A stretch of DNA of 64,000 bases from Corbicula japonica (lineage: Eukaryota; Mollusca; Bivalvia; Venerida; Cyrenidae), in contig JAZAYU010000006.1 of NCBI GenBank assembly GCA_038501625.1, positions 12,092,638 through 12,156,637 of the forward strand. Reading direction: 5' to 3'. Shown here one piece after another: positions 63,970 through 64,000 of the stretch. Made by a program: the position numbers and the translations under genes. Each line of letters opens with the position of its first letter. Positions within the stretch are counted from its first letter, which is position 1. Under the pieces are notes generated by a model that searched no databases, was not told the origin of the DNA, and saw only the letters and a list, made by a program, of their open reading frames with translations.

Positions 63970-64000
63970 ACATGCCATGTGCAACTGATATATGTAAGTG

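Overview
The window is nuclear DNA of a metazoan, most likely a bivalve mollusc. The evidence is AT-rich sequence, genes split into small exons with GT..AG introns, and several repeat classes I associate with bivalve genomes. These are tandem arrays ending in a 'gctcacc...ggtgagc' hairpin, and many short foldback elements. The species is not resolved; a heterodont such as a dreissenid is a guess. There is one assembly gap of 500 Ns (51441-51940).

Most of the coding content is split over exons too short to stand out as long ORFs, so I rebuilt genes from splice signals and reading phase. (1) Plus strand, 2523-7242: a four-exon, 329-residue, heavily N-glycosylated type I membrane protein of no family I can name. 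It has a TATA-like promoter just upstream. (2) Minus strand, 20580-9785: a complete eight-exon SHIPPO/PG-repeat gene of 269 residues, matching STPG4. (3) Minus strand, 31165-26925: a complete five-exon EGLN1/PHD2 HIF prolyl hydroxylase with MYND finger and all catalytic residues. (4) Minus strand, 35331-33854: two phase-compatible candidate exons of an unrecognised gene. (5) Minus strand, 62011-55719, running off the right edge: the C-terminal third of a CCDC88-family protein (Girdin/DAPLE). It keeps a Galpha-binding-and-activating (GBA) motif and a C-terminal Gly-Cys-Val PDZ ligand. Two further possible last exons (54147-54204, 49026-49109) lie downstream of it.

The rest is mostly repeats. 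Family 1 is a TTAA-flanked foldback MITE of about 150-270 bp, with some 25 copies, densest from 44 kb onward. Family 2 is a near-perfect 145-146 bp palindrome with 3-bp target duplications. Two copies are nested inside family 1, which gives the target duplication directly. Family 3 is an interspersed repeat of about 325 bp; two copies interrupt tandem arrays. The 36.3-40.7 kb region is a satellite of 43-bp units with higher-order structure. It is followed at 40.9-43.5 kb by arrays of a 145-bp monomer. A 166-bp array lies in an STPG4 intron and carries a perfect palindromic RFX-type X-box.

The genes do not form one pathway. EGLN1 is oxygen sensing, STPG4 is a sperm/cilium and gamete-type protein, and CCDC88 is G-protein and Wnt/polarity scaffolding. 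No previously undescribed enzymatic or defence system is evident. The most novel items are the orphan membrane protein, the satellite architecture, the diagnosed palindromic MITE and the possible alternative CCDC88 C-termini.
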